A stretch of DNA of 64,000 nucleotides from Gp13-AA77 sp035946735 (GTDB lineage Bacteria > Acidobacteriota > Terriglobia > UBA7540), in assembly GCA_035946735.1 (NCBI GenBank), contig DASYYZ010000131.1, positions 1 through 64,000 of the forward strand. The letters run 5' to 3'. The position numbers and the translations under genes were made by a program. Under the pieces are notes generated by a model. The model was not told the DNA's origin and searched no databases. It saw only the letters and a list, made by a program, of their open reading frames with translations. Positions within the stretch are counted from its first letter, which is position 1. The number at the start of each line of letters is the position of its first letter. Positions 32,936 to 43,300 of the stretch are shown here, in pieces.

Positions 32936-34564
32936 ATGATCGTGCAGAACTCCGTCGCAATTCCTCTTCTCGACCTCGCAATCATTGCTGCCTACCTTGC
33001 CGGGATTCTAGTGATTGGCGTGGGTGCAACCCGCAGGGTAAAGGTGACCGGCAGCGTCTTCTTTCTGGCCGGACGCTCGCTGAAATGGTGGATCGTGGGT
33101 GCCGCGCTTTTTGCCTCGAATATTTCTACGATTCACCTCGTGGGCTTCGCGGCGTCGGGTTATAACGAAGGGCTTGTATGGGGCAACTTTGAATGGATGG
33201 CCGGCCCCACTCTTATTCTGCTGGCATTGGTCTTTGCGCCCTTCTATTTCAAGAGCAGGATCTCCACCCTGCCGGAGTATCTGGAAAGGCGCTACAGCCC
33301 CGCTTCCCGCTCCGTGCTCGCCTTCATGGCTATCATGGCGGCCCTGCTGATCCACATCGGCATGAGCCTTTATGCTGGAGCAGCGGTCTTTCAGCGATTC
33401 TTCGGGATCAGCCTGGTGACGTCCATCGGCATCGTGGCGTTGATCACGGTCACTTACACGGCGCTGGGCGGACTGCAGGCGGTCGTAGTTACCGAGACCA
33501 TTCAAGCCAGCATCCTGATTCTCGGAAGCATTGTGATCACGGCCTGCGCGGTCCACGCGCTGCCGGCGCACGGAATTCACTCCATCGCGCAATTTCGGGC
33601 GGCTGTAAAACCCGGCCAGCTCAGCATGATTCACACGCATGACAGTGTGGGACTATCCTGGTACGCCGTTCTGCTCGGTTATCCCGTGCTGGGTGTGTGG
33701 TACTGGTGCACCGACCAGACAATTGTCCAGCGGGTTCTCGGCGCTGCGACCCAGCGCGACGCGCAAGTTGGTCCGTTATTGACCGGTTTCCTGAAGATTC
33801 TGCCGGTGTTCCTGATGGTCCTGCCCGGAATCATCGCCTACGTGCTTTTCCGCGACATCATCGGATCAGCCAGCAACCAGACCTTACCCGTGCTGATCAA
33901 TCAGCTCGCGCCGACCGGGATCCGAGGGCTGATTTCCGCCGCGATTCTGGCCGCTCTTATGAGCACCGTGGCCGCAGCGCTGAACAGCTCCGGCACGCTC
34001 GTGGCCGTCGACATCGTCAAGCGCCTGCGGCCTGCCACCACGGACAACGCACAGGTGTGGATCGCGCGAGTAAGCTCAGTGGGGGTCATGATTCTCGCCA
34101 TCCTGTGGTCAACGCAGGGCGGCAAGTATTCGAGCATTTTCGAGGCAATCAACGCCATCGGCGCCGACCTTGCGCCGCCCATCACCACGGTATTCATTTG
34201 GGGGGTTTTCTGGCGGCGCGGTACCAGGCAGGCTTCGTTGGTGACGCTCATCTCGGGATTCCTATTGGGGGCAACCGCGTTTGCGCTGGACTTGCCGGCG
34301 TTTGGCACGGAAAAAATCATCACCCATCACTGGGGGATTCCGTTCATGATGCAGGCGTGGTGGCTCTTTTGTATCTGCAGCGCCATCTACGTCGTGACGA
34401 GTCTCGCCACCCCGCCTCCGGCTCCGGAAAACGTGGAGGGGCTTACGTGGGACCATCCCTGGGCGGTCGTTGCTCAGGGACGCCTTTCGGGAATCTCAGA
34501 CCCGCGTCTGCTTGCCGGTCTCCTCCTGGCGACGCTTGCGGTTCTGTACTACGTGTTCCGCTGA
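32936..34564 (+). CDS. Sodium/solute symporter (SSS family), probable sugar importer
   Basis: About 542 residues from ATG 32936; a GTG at 32942 has better Shine-Dalgarno spacing (AAAGGA). Thirteen or fourteen transmembrane helices are apparent. The SSS signature includes 'ITVTYTALGGLQAVVVTETIQASILILGSIV' and 'RGLISAAILAALMSTVAAALNSSGTLVAVDIVK', with the Ser/Ala pair of the sodium site in the latter. The long N-terminal extension available in frame before 32936 is not part of the protein. SSS carriers of the SGLT branch import sugars and sugar acids with sodium. It sits between two LamG paralogues and fits the role of inner-membrane importer. Confidence 0.87.
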   Translation: MIVQNSVAIPLLDLAIIAAYLAGILVIGVGATRRVKVTGSVFFLAGRSLKWWIVGAALFASNISTIHLVGFAASGYNEGLVWGNFEWMAGPTLILLALVFAPFYFKSRISTLPEYLERRYSPASRSVLAFMAIMAALLIHIGMSLYAGAAVFQRFFGISLVTSIGIVALITVTYTALGGLQAVVVTETIQASILILGSIVITACAVHALPAHGIHSIAQFRAAVKPGQLSMIHTHDSVGLSWYAVLLGYPVLGVWYWCTDQTIVQRVLGAATQRDAQVGPLLTGFLKILPVFLMVLPGIIAYVLFRDIIGSASNQTLPVLINQLAPTGIRGLISAAILAALMSTVAAALNSSGTLVAVDIVKRLRPATTDNAQVWIARVSSVGVMILAILWSTQGGKYSSIFEAINAIGADLAPPITTVFIWGVFWRRGTRQASLVTLISGFLLGATAFALDLPAFGTEKIITHHWGIPFMMQAWWLFCICSAIYVVTSLATPPPAPENVEGLTWDHPWAVVAQGRLSGISDPRLLAGLLLATLAVLYYVFR

Positions 34565-34623
34565 TCACAAAGCAGATTTGGAATCTCTCTGCAATCGATT
34601 TGCGCGAGGGAAGAAAGAGAACA

Positions 34624-36735
34624 ATGGCTCCGGGTTGGATCAGAAAAACGGCGATCTGGATTCTTCTGCTTTGGCCTTCGGCACGGCTGTGGGCGCAGCA
34701 GCAGGATCTGCTCGCGTGGTGGAAGTTTGACGAGGGCACCGGCAGCGTCGCTCTCGACAGTGTTTCGCGCCAGCAGGACAGGATCGTGAATCATTTCGCA
34801 TGGGCTCCCGGCGTCTCAGGAGCGGCTCTGAAATTCGACGGCTTCACGACTCTGGTCAGCCGCGAGGCCAAAGTCACGCCGCACTTCGATGGCAACTTTA
34901 CGGTCGAGGCCTGGATCGCGCTGCAGAGCTATCCGTTGAACTGGGTTGCGATCGTCGACCAGGAAGACGAAAAGAAAGCCGGGTACTTTTTTGGCGTGGA
35001 TTCGCGTGGCAGGCTAGGTTTGCAAATGGCGGTTTGGGGCGACTGGGAAGAGTGCATCTCAACTGAAGACTTGCCGCTGGGACGCTGGAGCCATGTGGTC
35101 GGAACCTACGACACGCACTCGGGGATCAGGCTTTACGTGAACGGCCGGCTCGCCGGCCAGCTTGCCCTCACGGGTAGCTTAACCCCTGCCGAGGACACGG
35201 GCCTCCAGATCGGGCGCAGCTTCAAACAACTGCCTCCCGACTCGCTGGTCCGCGCATTCGTGAGTTTCCCGGCCTCGTACTCGTTCGACGGCATCATCGA
35301 TGAGGTCAAGATTTATGGAAGGGCGCTCGGTGCTAAGGAGGCAGCGGACGCCTATGCCGCGCGCCGGTCGAGTGAGCTGCCGGCCTTCTCTCCCCGCCAC
35401 TGGCCAGTGTTGAAGCAAGGCCCGCACCATTTCGGAGCCGTGTACACCCAGCTTAAGCTGTATCCCGAATGGGATGATCTCTGGCGGAGCGGACCTTACT
35501 CCGACGTAGTGGTGAACTTTGATGACGCTCCCTACCATCTCGCCTTCTGGAGGGGCACAAATTTCGAAGAGAATCTAGTGACCGAGAATAACGTCTGGAT
35601 GGGCGACCAAAGCTTCGAGAGCGGTACCAAGTGCGGCTGCGCGGAGCACATGTCTGACAAGAAGAACCTGCACGACTGGGTGAGCATCGTTGAAAACACG
35701 GCAGCCCGGGTGGTGCTGCACTGGCGCTATGGCCTGGTCGACGTAACCGGCAACTTTTCGAATGTTGATCCTCTGACAGGATGGGGCGACTGGGCCGACG
35801 AGTTTTTCTACATCTATCCCGACGGAGTCGCGGTACGCTACGGCACCGTGCACGGCACGGCGCGTGAATACAGCTTTACTGAGCCGACGGTTCTGCTCGA
35901 GCCCGGCAAGAAGGCCGAGGACTACGTCAACCTCGACGCAGTGACGATCGCGAACCCGGAGGGGCAAAGCCGCACGTATTCCTGGGATCCCGTTTCTCCT
36001 CCGTTCCCGTTTCCCGATCAGCCGGACGGCGCCAACATTGCCGTCGTCAACTTGAAGTCGACGTACAAGCCCTTTTACATTTACCAACCCGGAACCATTC
36101 TGGGACCTTACGGGAATCCGCCAGAAGCGCGGCTGGAGTACTCACGCTTTCCCACCTGGAACCACTGGCCCGTGAATCAAGCGCCCACGGACGGCCGGTA
36201 TGCTCTGGTTCCAGACCGCTATTCGAGCGCCGCCGTGATGTCACCGGACCCGAACCAGGCCTGGATTGACGGTCCCGGCCCCACCAAGAGCACGTACTTC
36301 CTCTTTGGCCTTACCAAAGAGCCCGCTGCCGCACTGGCCGCGCTGGACAGGTCATGGTTGCAGGCACCCACCCTCAAGATTTCGTCAGGTAACTTCACAG
36401 GCGAAGGCTATGACCGCTCCCAGCGTGCCTACCTCGTGACGCGGAACGATAATCAAGATACGTCCTCCCCGAATTTCATGCTGGATGCCAGCGACCATTC
36501 ACCCATGATGAATCCCGTATTCGTCATCGAGCGATGGGGCGATCGCGATGCCGTTCTCAAGATCAACGGCAAGAGCATCGATCCTGGACCAGACTTCCAC
36601 GCGGGGTTTGTCCACCGGATGGATAGGACTGACCTCGTCGTTTGGATCCGATATACGTCAAACCATCCTGTCGAGGTTTCGCTTTCCCCGGCAGGGTTGC
36701 GCGATGGCCGCTCGCAGCACCGGGGGCGATCATGA
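34624..36735 (+). CDS. Secreted LamG-domain protein (paralogue 2)
   Basis: 703 residues from ATG 34624; the open frame upstream overlaps the symporter out of frame and is not used. A signal peptide (to LWAQ, about 23) and LamG domain (about 25-250) match paralogue 1 block by block: 'FDEGTGSVALDSVS', 'FTVEAWIALQSYPLNWVAIVDQE', 'WSHVVGTYDTHSGIRLYVNGRLAG'. The same C-terminal module follows: 'SDVVVNFDDAPYHLAFWRGTNF', 'CAEHMSDKKN', 'VVLHWRYGLVDVTGNF', 'DWADEFFYIYPDGVAVRYG'. Conserved Trp/Asp/Tyr residues suggest a carbohydrate-active or binding site. Its stop overlaps the dehydrogenase start (ATGA). Confidence 0.8.
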   Translation: MAPGWIRKTAIWILLLWPSARLWAQQQDLLAWWKFDEGTGSVALDSVSRQQDRIVNHFAWAPGVSGAALKFDGFTTLVSREAKVTPHFDGNFTVEAWIALQSYPLNWVAIVDQEDEKKAGYFFGVDSRGRLGLQMAVWGDWEECISTEDLPLGRWSHVVGTYDTHSGIRLYVNGRLAGQLALTGSLTPAEDTGLQIGRSFKQLPPDSLVRAFVSFPASYSFDGIIDEVKIYGRALGAKEAADAYAARRSSELPAFSPRHWPVLKQGPHHFGAVYTQLKLYPEWDDLWRSGPYSDVVVNFDDAPYHLAFWRGTNFEENLVTENNVWMGDQSFESGTKCGCAEHMSDKKNLHDWVSIVENTAARVVLHWRYGLVDVTGNFSNVDPLTGWGDWADEFFYIYPDGVAVRYGTVHGTAREYSFTEPTVLLEPGKKAEDYVNLDAVTIANPEGQSRTYSWDPVSPPFPFPDQPDGANIAVVNLKSTYKPFYIYQPGTILGPYGNPPEARLEYSRFPTWNHWPVNQAPTDGRYALVPDRYSSAAVMSPDPNQAWIDGPGPTKSTYFLFGLTKEPAAALAALDRSWLQAPTLKISSGNFTGEGYDRSQRAYLVTRNDNQDTSSPNFMLDASDHSPMMNPVFVIERWGDRDAVLKINGKSIDPGPDFHAGFVHRMDRTDLVVWIRYTSNHPVEVSLSPAGLRDGRSQHRGRS

Positions 36736-37760
36736 CGGACTTGATGAAGGCTGCGGTCCTCCAGAAACCCGGCGAGATTCACATGACCGAAAGACCGTGG
36801 CCTGGCAAGCCCCGGGCAGACGAGGCTTGCGTTCGCGTGCGCCGGGTCGGAGTGTGTGGAACGGATTATCACGCTTTTCGGGGTAATCAACCTTTCTTCC
36901 AGTATCCGCGAGTGCTGGGCCACGAACTGAGTGTAGAAGTCTTGAGCACGAGCGAGGTCGGCCTAGGCCTCAAGGAAGGCGATCGGTGCGCGATCGAGCC
37001 CTATCTAAATTGCGGACATTGCAGCGCCTGCCTGCGCGGCAAGACGAACTGCTGCGCTCATCTCCAGGTACTCGGCGTCCACATTGACGGTGGGATGTGC
37101 GAGCGCATGAACGTTCCGCTGTCAAAGCTCCACAGGTCTCGCCTGCTCGGCCTCGATCACCTGGCCCTGGTCGAAACTCTCGGCATCGGAGCTCACGCCG
37201 TGGAACGTGCTGCTCTGAAGCCCGGAGAGCAGGCGCTCATCATAGGGATGGGGCCCATAGGTCTCTCCGCCGCCGAGTTCGCGCGTCAAGCTGGCGCGGA
37301 GATCATTGCGGCCGATCTCAGCGCCCAAAGGCTTGCTTTCTCGCGCGACATCTTCGAGATGTCTCGTTGCCTGGACTCGCGGCACGACTTGGTTTCGCAA
37401 CTGGCGGATGTTCTGAAAGGCGATCTGCCCACCGTTGTCTTTGACTGCACCGGGAGCGCGGAATCGATGCGCCGGTCGTTCAATTACGTGGCTCCTGGCG
37501 GCAAGCTCGTCTTTGTGGGACTCTTTACCGGAGAGATCACTTTTGATGATCCTGAGTTTCACCGGCGGGAAATGACACTGCTCAGCAGCCGCAATTCAAC
37601 GGCCGAAGATTTCCGGCGCGTTATCGGCCTCATGGAGACGGGCCAGCTCGATGTTTCCCGCTGGATCACCCATCGTGTCTCTTCGCGGGAATTCATCGAC
37701 GCCTTTCCGCGTTGGATTGAGCTCGGCGCCGGCGTCATCAAGGCCGTGATCGAATGGTAG
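36732..37760 (+). CDS. Zinc-dependent medium-chain alcohol (sugar/polyol) dehydrogenase
   Basis: 342 residues from ATG 36732, overlapping the previous stop by 4 bp. The catalytic zinc ligands are in VCGTDYHAF (Cys) and GHE (His/Glu). The structural zinc lobe has four cysteines in NCGHCSACLRGKTNCC. The NAD(P)-binding loop is ALIIGMGPIGLSAAEFARQAGAEIIAADLS. It resembles L-threonine/L-sorbitol/L-galactonate-type dehydrogenases. In this context it would oxidise the imported sugar at C1 or a later intermediate. The next gene is a lactonase-like amidohydrolase, which fits dehydrogenation to a lactone. Confidence 0.87.
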   Translation: MTDLMKAAVLQKPGEIHMTERPWPGKPRADEACVRVRRVGVCGTDYHAFRGNQPFFQYPRVLGHELSVEVLSTSEVGLGLKEGDRCAIEPYLNCGHCSACLRGKTNCCAHLQVLGVHIDGGMCERMNVPLSKLHRSRLLGLDHLALVETLGIGAHAVERAALKPGEQALIIGMGPIGLSAAEFARQAGAEIIAADLSAQRLAFSRDIFEMSRCLDSRHDLVSQLADVLKGDLPTVVFDCTGSAESMRRSFNYVAPGGKLVFVGLFTGEITFDDPEFHRREMTLLSSRNSTAEDFRRVIGLMETGQLDVSRWITHRVSSREFIDAFPRWIELGAGVIKAVIEW

Positions 37761-38620
37761 ATTTTCCCCGCGAGGCCGGCAGGCCGATGAGAATCGATAC
37801 CCACCAGCATTTCTGGATTTACAACCCGCGCGACTACACCTGGATGACCGACAGCATGGATGTGCTCCGCCACGATCACCTGCCGGCGGAGCTCGCTGCC
37901 TTGCTCGAAGCTTCGGGTATCACGGGTACGATCGCAGTGCAGGCCCGGCAGTCGCTTGAAGAGACCGACTGGCTGTTGGAGTTGGCAGATCGGAATCGCC
38001 TTGTTAAGGGTGTCGTCGGCTGGATTGACCTGTGCAGCCCGGCAGTTGACGAACAAATCGAGATGTTTACCGCGCATCCGCTATTCCGCGGCGTTCGCCA
38101 TTTGGTCCAGGACGAGCCTGACGATCGCTTCATGATGCGCGATGATTTTCTGCGCGGTATCGGCCGCCTGAAGAAATTCGGCTTGAGCTACGACCTGCTG
38201 CTCTTTCCGCGGCACCTGCCCGTGGCTTGCGAAGTGGTGAGACAGTTCCCCGAGCAGCCGTTTGTGCTGGACCACATCGCCAAGCCATTCATCAAAGCCC
38301 ACCAGGTTGAACCTTGGGCGAGCGGCTTGCGGCGCCTGGCGGAGTTTGAGAATGTTTTCTGCAAGCTTTCGGGCATGGTGACGGAAGCGGACTGGCACAG
38401 CTGGAAGCCTGGCGAGTTCACCTCCTATATGGACGTCGTACTGGAGTGCTTTGGGGCGAAGCGCCTGATGGTGGGCTCCGACTGGCCGGTGTGTACCCTC
38501 GCGGCCAGCTACGGAGAGGTGATCATGCTGGCTTCTGATTACATTGCCCAGCTTTCGGCTGCAGAGCAAGCCGACATCTGGGGGAATAACGCCGGGAGGT
38601 TTTATAAGATTCCGATGTGA
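37754..38620 (+). CDS. Amidohydrolase, L-fuconolactonase-like (TIM barrel)
   Basis: 288 residues from ATG 37754 (MRIDTHQHFW at 37787 is an equally good start). Metal ligands are His-x-His in DTHQHFW. 'YTWMTDSMDVLRHDHLPAEL', 'WIDLCSP', 'VLDHIAKP' (His), 'CKLSGMVTEADW', 'KRLMVGSDWPVC' (Asp) and 'WGNNAGRFYKI' are diagnostic of the L-fuconolactone/L-rhamnono-lactone hydrolase branch of COG3618. It would open the lactone made by the preceding dehydrogenase. It overlaps that gene by 7 bp and ends the operon. A dehydratase and aldolase for the sugar acid are not in the window. Confidence 0.83.
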   Translation: MVDFPREAGRPMRIDTHQHFWIYNPRDYTWMTDSMDVLRHDHLPAELAALLEASGITGTIAVQARQSLEETDWLLELADRNRLVKGVVGWIDLCSPAVDEQIEMFTAHPLFRGVRHLVQDEPDDRFMMRDDFLRGIGRLKKFGLSYDLLLFPRHLPVACEVVRQFPEQPFVLDHIAKPFIKAHQVEPWASGLRRLAEFENVFCKLSGMVTEADWHSWKPGEFTSYMDVVLECFGAKRLMVGSDWPVCTLAASYGEVIMLASDYIAQLSAAEQADIWGNNAGRFYKIPM

Positions 38621-38753
38621 CCGAAGTCTCTAGGGTCGCACCGCTTAACCAGCATCCGCCCCGCCTGAATCAACCGCAAACACCCACCCGATCCTGAACG
38701 CCCACCCGCTGCCGCCTCAGCCCACGGAACTCCCGAAGGAAACGCAACAAGAA

Positions 38754-40334
38754 TCAGGCGAATGTCACCTTGAGCGTGACTGCATAATCGGAGGGTTTCT
38801 CGGCGGGCAACTGCACTCGCAGGGCGGCTGGCTCCTGCGCCCAGTTTAGTCTCGCCTGACGGCCCAGGAGCTCCACATTCACGATCTTGCCGGGCCGCTG
38901 CAGGCTTGCGGTTCCAAGCGCCTGCACGGTCGCTTCTTTCCCCGGCCATCCCATGATGACGGCGTAGAGCGCATGACCCTTCGTCGTGAACCGAACCTCC
39001 TCCGCTGTGAGCGGCTGGCGGACGCGCTCATTCATGCTGCTGGCTGGCTGTTCTGAACGGGTGCCGGGACCCTCGCCGTATATTTTCCAGGGCCGGGTGC
39101 CGTAGATCGCCTCGCTATTCACTTGTATCCAGCGGGTGATTCCGTCAAGCACTTGCAACTCGTCGGAATCGAGTATGCCGCTGTTGGGCAGCGGAAAATT
39201 CAGAAGGAGGTTGCCGTTCTGGCTCACGACATCCACCAGCATGTCCACCACTGCCTTGGGCGTCTTGTATTTGTGATCTCGAAAAACATTCACGTCATAG
39301 TGCCAATTGCCGAGGCAAGTGTCGGTTTGCCAGGCGGCCGCACGGATCTGGTTCGCAAGGCCGCGCTCGAAATCGAGCACGCAGGTTCCCACCGCGCAAT
39401 CTTCGGGCTGCTTACTGGTATAAACCGCTTCGACTTTGCCGCCACTCCGCTTTGCGCTCTGGTTGTAGAGATTGGCCACCGCGCTGTAGCCGTATCTTTC
39501 GAACGGCAGCGGACCATCCGTGTAGAGAAGGTCAGGCTGGTGCTGGTCCACGAGATCCTGGATGCGCAGAAACCAGTGCTGTTTCCACGAGTCGGGCACT
39601 CCATCGTCGTCCCAACCGAGCTGGCGAGGATTATTTGCGCGCGACCACCGCGAGCATCCGGCGTCGTGATAGAGGTCCGCATATGCAGCGTTCAGACCAT
39701 CGTAAGGCACTCCGGCCAGAGGGCCCGTGCTATCGCTCCCGTGACTCACGGCAAACCATTTGTAGCTGATCCACAGGTGCTCGGTGACGCCGAAGCGCAG
39801 GCCGCGCCGGATGGCGGCTTGCCGCCACATTCCTACAATGTCCTTCTGGGGTCCTGTCTTCACTGCGTTCCAGCGCGTATGCTTCGAATCCCACAAGTCG
39901 AAGTTGTCGTGATGCACTCCCATGCTTACGAAGTATCGAGCTCCCGCCTTCTTATAAAGGTCCATTAGATAGCCGGGGTCAAATGCGGCGGCCGTCCACA
40001 AGGGACAGACATCCTTGTAACCGACCTTTGAGGGATGCCCATAGTGCGCCAGGTGGTATTCATACTGGCGGTTGCCCTGGATATACATGTTGCGAGCGTA
40101 CCAGTCACCCTGCTCTACTCCCGATTGCGGACCCCAGTGTGCCCAGATACCGAACTTGGCGTCTCGAAACCAGTCCGGAACGGCATACTGCTGCAGAGAC
40201 TCGCGCGTGCCTTCGAAGGGACCTCTCTGGATTTCAAGCGGAGATTGAGCCCCGAGATTCCGGCTTAGCGTGAAGGCAGGAACGGCGCCCGACAATAGCT
40301 TCATTGCGGAGCGTCGAGTAACCTGCATCGCCAT
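38754..40334 (-). CDS. Alpha-L-fucosidase, glycoside hydrolase family 29
   Basis: 526 residues. The N-terminus 'VTRRSAMKLLSGAVPAFTL' is a twin-arginine-like leader, so it is periplasmic or extracellular. The GH29 TIM barrel follows (about 45-410): 'WFRDAKFGIWAHWGPQSG', 'HDNFDLWDSKHTRWNAV', 'GLRFGVTEHLWISYKWF' and the nucleophile region 'PDLLYTDGPLPFERYG', whose aspartate is the expected nucleophile. 'VVSQNGNLLLNFPLPNSG' then closes the barrel. The last 100 residues form the beta domain. It releases L-fucose from glycans. It is 13 bp behind the TonB receptor, so one transcript carries import and cleavage. Confidence 0.9.
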   Translation of the reverse strand: MAMQVTRRSAMKLLSGAVPAFTLSRNLGAQSPLEIQRGPFEGTRESLQQYAVPDWFRDAKFGIWAHWGPQSGVEQGDWYARNMYIQGNRQYEYHLAHYGHPSKVGYKDVCPLWTAAAFDPGYLMDLYKKAGARYFVSMGVHHDNFDLWDSKHTRWNAVKTGPQKDIVGMWRQAAIRRGLRFGVTEHLWISYKWFAVSHGSDSTGPLAGVPYDGLNAAYADLYHDAGCSRWSRANNPRQLGWDDDGVPDSWKQHWFLRIQDLVDQHQPDLLYTDGPLPFERYGYSAVANLYNQSAKRSGGKVEAVYTSKQPEDCAVGTCVLDFERGLANQIRAAAWQTDTCLGNWHYDVNVFRDHKYKTPKAVVDMLVDVVSQNGNLLLNFPLPNSGILDSDELQVLDGITRWIQVNSEAIYGTRPWKIYGEGPGTRSEQPASSMNERVRQPLTAEEVRFTTKGHALYAVIMGWPGKEATVQALGTASLQRPGKIVNVELLGRQARLNWAQEPAALRVQLPAEKPSDYAVTLKVTFA

Positions 40335-40347
40335 GACCTTGCGGAAA

Positions 40348-43300
40348 TCAGAAATAGAGCTTCAATGCCAACTGTAACTGTCGCGGGTTATTTTGAGTGC
40401 TTGCGACCTGGCCGAAAGTGGGATCACCAATGAAGCGATCAGGCAGACCGAAAACGACGTTGTTAAATGCGTTGAAAGCTTCAAACCTGAACTCCAGCTT
40501 GGAGCCCTCCCCAAGGGGCAGCGGAAACTGGCGGAAGACTGAAAGATCCAAATTACGGTATGCGGGACCGCGAAAAGTATTCCGGCCCAAATCTCCGAAC
40601 GTGAATGGAGGCGGACTCGAGAAGGCCGCCGGATTTATGGGTTGGAGCGAGTTCGTGCCGGCATAAGGATTGCCGACAATGTTCACACGTTCGCCCGTTG
40701 AAATTCCAAGGTTGGGGATGTCACCCGAGGCCGAAACATCGTAAGGGACGCCGCTCGCAAGGGTCCCGATACCGTTGAGCTGCCAGCCCCCCACCAGCCA
40801 GGACAAAGCGCCGCTGTCAGCCGCCCACTTCATCCTTGGCCCGAAAGGCAGCGGCCATACCCAACTGACGGTGAGGTTGTGCGTCTGGTCAAACCCAGCG
40901 ACGCCATAGGTGTTCGTCTGCCAATGGTTCGGATCCTGAACTCCGCAGGCGGAGTTCCCAAAGTTCCCATCGCAGCCAAAATCCATAGCTTTGGAATACG
41001 TGTACGAAAGCTGGAAAACCAGCCCGCGGCTCGACTGCCTTTTTAGCGAGATTTGAAGCGCATTGTAGTTCGATTTACCGATGGTCTTCAGATACGGCTG
41101 GGCGACTGCATAAGGGAAAGGGGCGCTGTCCATGGGGTTACCGGGCCCCGGAGTTACCGGAACATTGGCCGGGAAGAAAAGCGGAATCCGAATGGTGTGT
41201 GACCCAACGTAGGCTGCCGCCAGCACCATGTCCGACGGCAACTCGCGTTGAACCTGGGCATGCCATTGGTCGGAGAGGGCGTCTTTGGCGTTGGGATCTG
41301 AAAAGTGTACCTGGTTGAAGTACGGATTGGCCGCGGGCAAATCAAAATTCCGCGACGGAAACGGCGCCTCGGCGTGGGTGTCAGGCACGGCCTGATTTAC
41401 AGGAGGAGTGCTGATGTTCAATTGGTCCGGCCAGCTGAAGGAGTAGTTCAACTGGTTCTGTGTCACCGAAGCCCACGTATCGAAAAACCGGCCATAGGCG
41501 GTGCGCAGCGCCGTCTTGGTGCTGAGACGATAGGCGAGGCCCACACGGGGCCCCCAATTGTCACGAGGGCTGTTCACTAGCGACTGTCCCGGATGAGGCT
41601 GCACGGCAACATGAGCTGGAAGAACACCCCCTGGGATACACGGGAGAGCCCCGGTTACGCTACAAGACGGCACCGGGACCTGCAGCACATAGTTGCCCGT
41701 ATTGAAATCCCAATTGCCGACTTCCGTGCTGTGGTCACTGGCCTGTCCCACTTCGGAGTTAATCGGCATGTCATAGCGGAGCCCCAGGTTAAGCGTCAGC
41801 CGTTCAGTGGCCTTCCACTGATCCTGAATGTAGAAGCCGTCCACCCAGCCGCCGGTATTGTCAACCGGGGCGATCCCCAGTCCGGCATCGTTTGGAAGTC
41901 CGAGGAGGAATGAGGCGAGGCCGCTCCCACCCGCTCCTGTCTCGAGGTTGGAAGTCTGAAAGGGGCAGAAGGATTCGCCCGTGAAGAAGCAAGGGAACAC
42001 CAGCTTGTTTTGCGCAAAATCCGCGCCCGCGCCGATGGTGTGTTTACCGGAGACTTTTGAAAAGTCAACCTTCCACTCGTTGCCGTCGGCCGCATGAAGA
42101 CTGTCGAAACCCTCTCCGCCGCTGGCATAGCCCGGGATACCTAAGCCGGGAATAAAGGTGTGGCCGGGGAAAGTGTACTGAACCGGCTGGAAACCGATCT
42201 GCTGGACGAAATTGGCGGCGTTAACGTTGACGAAACGGCCGAGGAAAATGTTGTCGGACATGGTGCGGCCATAGCCGAACGTCAACAACGCGGTTGGCCC
42301 GAAGGTGTGGGTCCAGCCGGCGGCGATGTTGTCGCCGTGGGTGTTTTGGAAATTCTTGAACCCGCTAAATCCGTTCGAGCCTGTGATGGCTTGAGTGGTG
42401 CCGGTCCAGCGTGCGAACAGGCGATCCGTATTGCCCAGATCCTCGTCCACCCGAAGAGTTCCTTCATCCTGGCTGGTGTGGATCGGACTGGTGTCGAGTC
42501 CATTGAAATTGGGCAGTCCCGCTCCCGCCGAAATTCCAGTATCGACCGGCTGCGGAAAAATGGTTTGCGCGTACAGCACCATTTTCGGGTCAATCAAGTT
42601 CTGGGGAATCTGGTTGTTCTGAAAAACCTGGCGTGTGAACTGTCCCGGATTATTGGGATCGGCTTGGGTCGTGTAGGGATTGTAGATGGGTCCGGGATTG
42701 AAAGGGTCATTTAAATTCCCCAGGAGTTCGGCCGGGGTGGGAACAACGTACAGGCTCTGCGCCGGAGCAGTCTTGCGGAAACCTTCGTAGGCCAGAAAGA
42801 CAAAAGTCTTGTTCCGGCCATTGTAGAGGTGCGGAATGATAAGCGGGCCTCCAACGGTTGCACCGAACATGTTGGAAGTAAACTTACCGACGCTTGGCAG
42901 GAAGAAATTGCGGGCGTCGAAGTCACCGTTCTCGATAAAATCCCAGGCGCTGCCGTGATACTGATTGGTGCCGGACTTGGTCACAACGTCGGCCATGGCG
43001 CCGGTGACGCCGCCGAATTGGGCCTGGTCGCTTTGGTTAACGTCCTTGAACTCGGCGATGTCGTCCAATACGGGCGCAATGGCGTAAGTGCTGAGGAACG
43101 AACCGTAGTCATTCACGCCATCAACCCAGAACATGTTGCTTCGATTCGTCTGACCGTTGACCGCGGGGAAGCTGATGGCGCCGACCGGACTTACTCCCCA
43201 GCCTCCGCCGTTTTGGTCGGTGTTGATGGGGCTGGCGCCGGGCGAGAGCGTCAGGAGCATGGTGAAATTCCGGCCGTTCAAGGGAAGATTGTTCACTTCC

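Noticed and set aside
33697..34623. Long in-frame N-terminal extension of the second LamG protein
   Set aside because: It is out of frame with, and fully inside, the SSS symporter. A signal peptide and clear start begin at 34624.
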